Positions 62,763-64,000 of a stretch of 64,000 nt of DNA are shown piece by piece. The DNA is from an uncultured Lachnospiraceae bacterium. GTDB taxonomy: Bacteria; Bacillota; Clostridia; Lachnospirales; Lachnospiraceae. A model generated the notes under the pieces. It ran no database searches. It had not been told where the DNA came from and was given only the letters and a program-made list of their open reading frames with translations. Made by a program: the position numbers and the translations under genes. The stretch lies in the NCBI GenBank assembly GCA_910588955.1, contig CAJURQ010000002.1, positions 137,758 through 201,757 of the forward strand, in the 5' to 3' direction. The first letter of the stretch is position 1. Every line of letters begins with the position of its first letter.

Positions 62763-64000
62763 CTACTCCCACTTCGCATTGTACATTCCCAGATCTTCAT
62801 AGATGGGAATGTAGGGACTGTATCGCTCCCCGCTAAACTGATAGGTCCATCCCTGATATTTGGACTGGTCATACGCAAGCGGTTCCTTCATTTCCTCACC
62901 GTCCATCACTTCCATACTTCCCACTTCGCCCTCATATACCAAGTAAGTGACGCGGTGCATCTGTCCGTTTGACGGCACCTGGAACTCTTCATGGGGCACG
63001 CCCCATCTCTCACACAGATAGTTGAGCCTCTTCGCCAGAAAAAACGCCGTATATTTTACATTGGCATGATAGTCCTTGAAAGTGCCGCAGGATCTCCCTA
63101 AAATATTCTGATCCTGCCACATCACCTTGTCCATCTTCACGGAGTCCTGAATCATTTCCTCGTAATCGTAAATGCCTGTGTCCAAAACAGTTTCAAAATA
63201 CGGCAATAGCTTTTTGTATTCCTCCAACATTTTTTCACGGAATTCCGGCGTTTCATATAACACGCTGTACCAGTTCAGTGCCGCGTCGTTATGCCTTGTA
63301 TGGTCGACGACGGAATATGTGTAATTCACAAATTTTCCTTCCAGCACATCCACATTCCGCTCCCCGAATGTGTGCTCATAATCCCACACAGGACCGATAT
63401 AGAGCGTTTTGTCCCCCACATCCTTATAAAAATACATACTTGTGGCAGCCACATCCGTCTCCAGCGTGATCTCGTCCACCAGAAATGCCTGAACCAGACT
63501 ATCCAAATCCAGAACCTCCCACACCGCAGGATCCCTTTCCTGGACCATCCTGTCAATGCCCTCCACATAGTCCGCTATATAGTCCACCTGCTCTTTGGAG
63601 GCATGGGCAGGTTCCTTGATCGAAAAGCGATAGCCCGAGGGAATCTCAAAGCCTACCGGCTCCTCTTCATAGTATTCCCACAAGTCTTTCTCGATCAGAT
63701 AACCGCCGTCTATGGTTTTGACATGATCTAACAGATATCCCTTTCTCCTCTCCTCCTCATAATGCCGCGCATTTTCCAGTTCCGCATTGTACTGCCTGTT
63801 CTCCTTTTCCAAATTGTAGATGTCCACCCGTCCATCGGCTACGGTGACAGTCTCCGTGAGCAGATAGATGCCGTTATAGCTGCCGTTTAAATACAGGTCG
63901 ATCCATGTTCCCTGCGCCGTATTCGGCATACCCATCTTCGACGCAATGTCAAAAGCCAGCTTGCTGTTTAATTTGCTGCCCTCATTCCACAGTGCCAGCA
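62763..64000 (-). CDS. CotH-family protein (5' end beyond window)
   Basis: The frame runs from the stop at 62763 (TAG) without a break to the window edge, about 411 codons. LWNEGSKLNSKLAFDIASKMGMP, IDLYLNGSYNGIYLLTE and VWDYEHTFGERN are the main CotH motifs; in CotH proteins the LYLNG.Y.G.Y strand and the acidic DYE/D motif bind ATP and metal in an atypical secreted protein kinase fold. A signal peptide, if any, is outside the window. CotH genes often sit beside VTC and DUF4956 genes, which are found here at 4-5.5 kb, about 57 kb downstream. Confidence 0.85.
   Translation of the reverse strand, partial: LALWNEGSKLNSKLAFDIASKMGMPNTAQGTWIDLYLNGSYNGIYLLTETVTVADGRVDIYNLEKENRQYNAELENARHYEEERRKGYLLDHVKTIDGGYLIEKDLWEYYEEEPVGFEIPSGYRFSIKEPAHASKEQVDYIADYVEGIDRMVQERDPAVWEVLDLDSLVQAFLVDEITLETDVAATSMYFYKDVGDKTLYIGPVWDYEHTFGERNVDVLEGKFVNYTYSVVDHTRHNDAALNWYSVLYETPEFREKMLEEYKKLLPYFETVLDTGIYDYEEMIQDSVKMDKVMWQDQNILGRSCGTFKDYHANVKYTAFFLAKRLNYLCERWGVPHEEFQVPSNGQMHRVTYLVYEGEVGSMEVMDGEEMKEPLAYDQSKYQGWTYQFSGERYSPYIPIYEDLGMYNAKWE

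Noticed and set aside
1..64000. tRNA, rRNA, integrase, transposase or prophage genes
   Set aside because: I looked on both strands and saw none. The only mobile-type item is the 130-bp palindromic element.

Overview
The window looks like a chromosome segment of a Gram-positive anaerobe of the class Clostridia, most likely a Lachnospiraceae-type gut or rumen bacterium. This rests on AGGAG-type ribosome binding sites, a secreted SH3/glucosaminidase protein with SVSEND-type linker repeats, and a CotH/VTC/DUF4956 gene set. It is an inference from gene style; there is no rRNA or marker gene to prove it. Every gene I can support is on the minus strand, so transcription runs from high to low coordinates and 'upstream' below means higher coordinates. 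The long plus-strand reading frames are antisense shadows.

Almost the whole window (about 2.1-62.7 kb) is one very large cell-surface polysaccharide locus. Many neighbours overlap by 4 bp (ATGA) or lie within 25 bp, so it probably forms one or a few long operons. From upstream to downstream:
(1) 64.0-62.8 kb: the end of a CotH-family gene.
(2) 62.8-57.8 kb: GT4 glycosyltransferases, a radical SAM protein, a GT-D transferase and a serine-acetyltransferase-like enzyme, with a 130-bp palindromic element supplying the end of one GT4.
(3) 57.7-50.6 kb: a PglK-like ABC flippase, then a membrane side-chain module (GT-C-like protein, Dpm1-like GT2, YfhO protein, DUF2304) that recalls streptococcal gacI/J/L.
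(4) 50.6-43.4 kb: three glycosyltransferases, a UDP-GlcNAc 2-epimerase-like enzyme, a DegT aminotransferase and an asparagine-synthase-like amidotransferase.
(5) 43.4-39.1 kb: a KpsS-like transferase, a CMP-sugar cytidylyltransferase, an unusual aldolase and a KdsC-like phosphatase.
(6) 39.1-25.2 kb: fucosyltransferase-like and other glycosyltransferases, a second ABC flippase, a decayed duplication and a decayed GT2.
(7) 25.1-19.3 kb: methyltransferase, sialyltransferase-like protein, short NeuB, NeuA-phosphatase fusion, acetyltransferase relic, Wzx flippase.
(8) 19.2-8.6 kb: a second copy of the unusual aldolase with a ThDP enzyme, then the CDP-3,6-dideoxyhexose genes (reductase, two cytidylyltransferases, rfbH, rfbG), interrupted by an HTH/PIN-like module with its own candidate operator-promoter.
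(9) 8.6-2.1 kb: GT-C proteins, GT2, UDP-xylose synthase, then VTC and DUF4956 genes and a clear terminator.
Below 2.0 kb lies a separately transcribed cell-wall glucosaminidase gene that runs off the window.

Together the genes point to a complex glycan containing at least one CDP-activated deoxy sugar (possibly branched), one or two CMP-activated sugar acids, pentose from UDP-xylose, and probable fucose-type and amino or amidated sugar residues. No initiating phosphoglycosyltransferase, Wzy-type polymerase or chain-length regulator is recognisable, and the E3 reductase expected to serve RfbH is missing, so the system depends on genes outside the window. The most novel parts are the two aldolase genes fused to a C-terminal Rossmann-like module, one beside a ThDP enzyme and one beside a CMP-transferase/phosphatase pair, and the CotH-[57 kb glycan locus]-VTC-DUF4956 arrangement.
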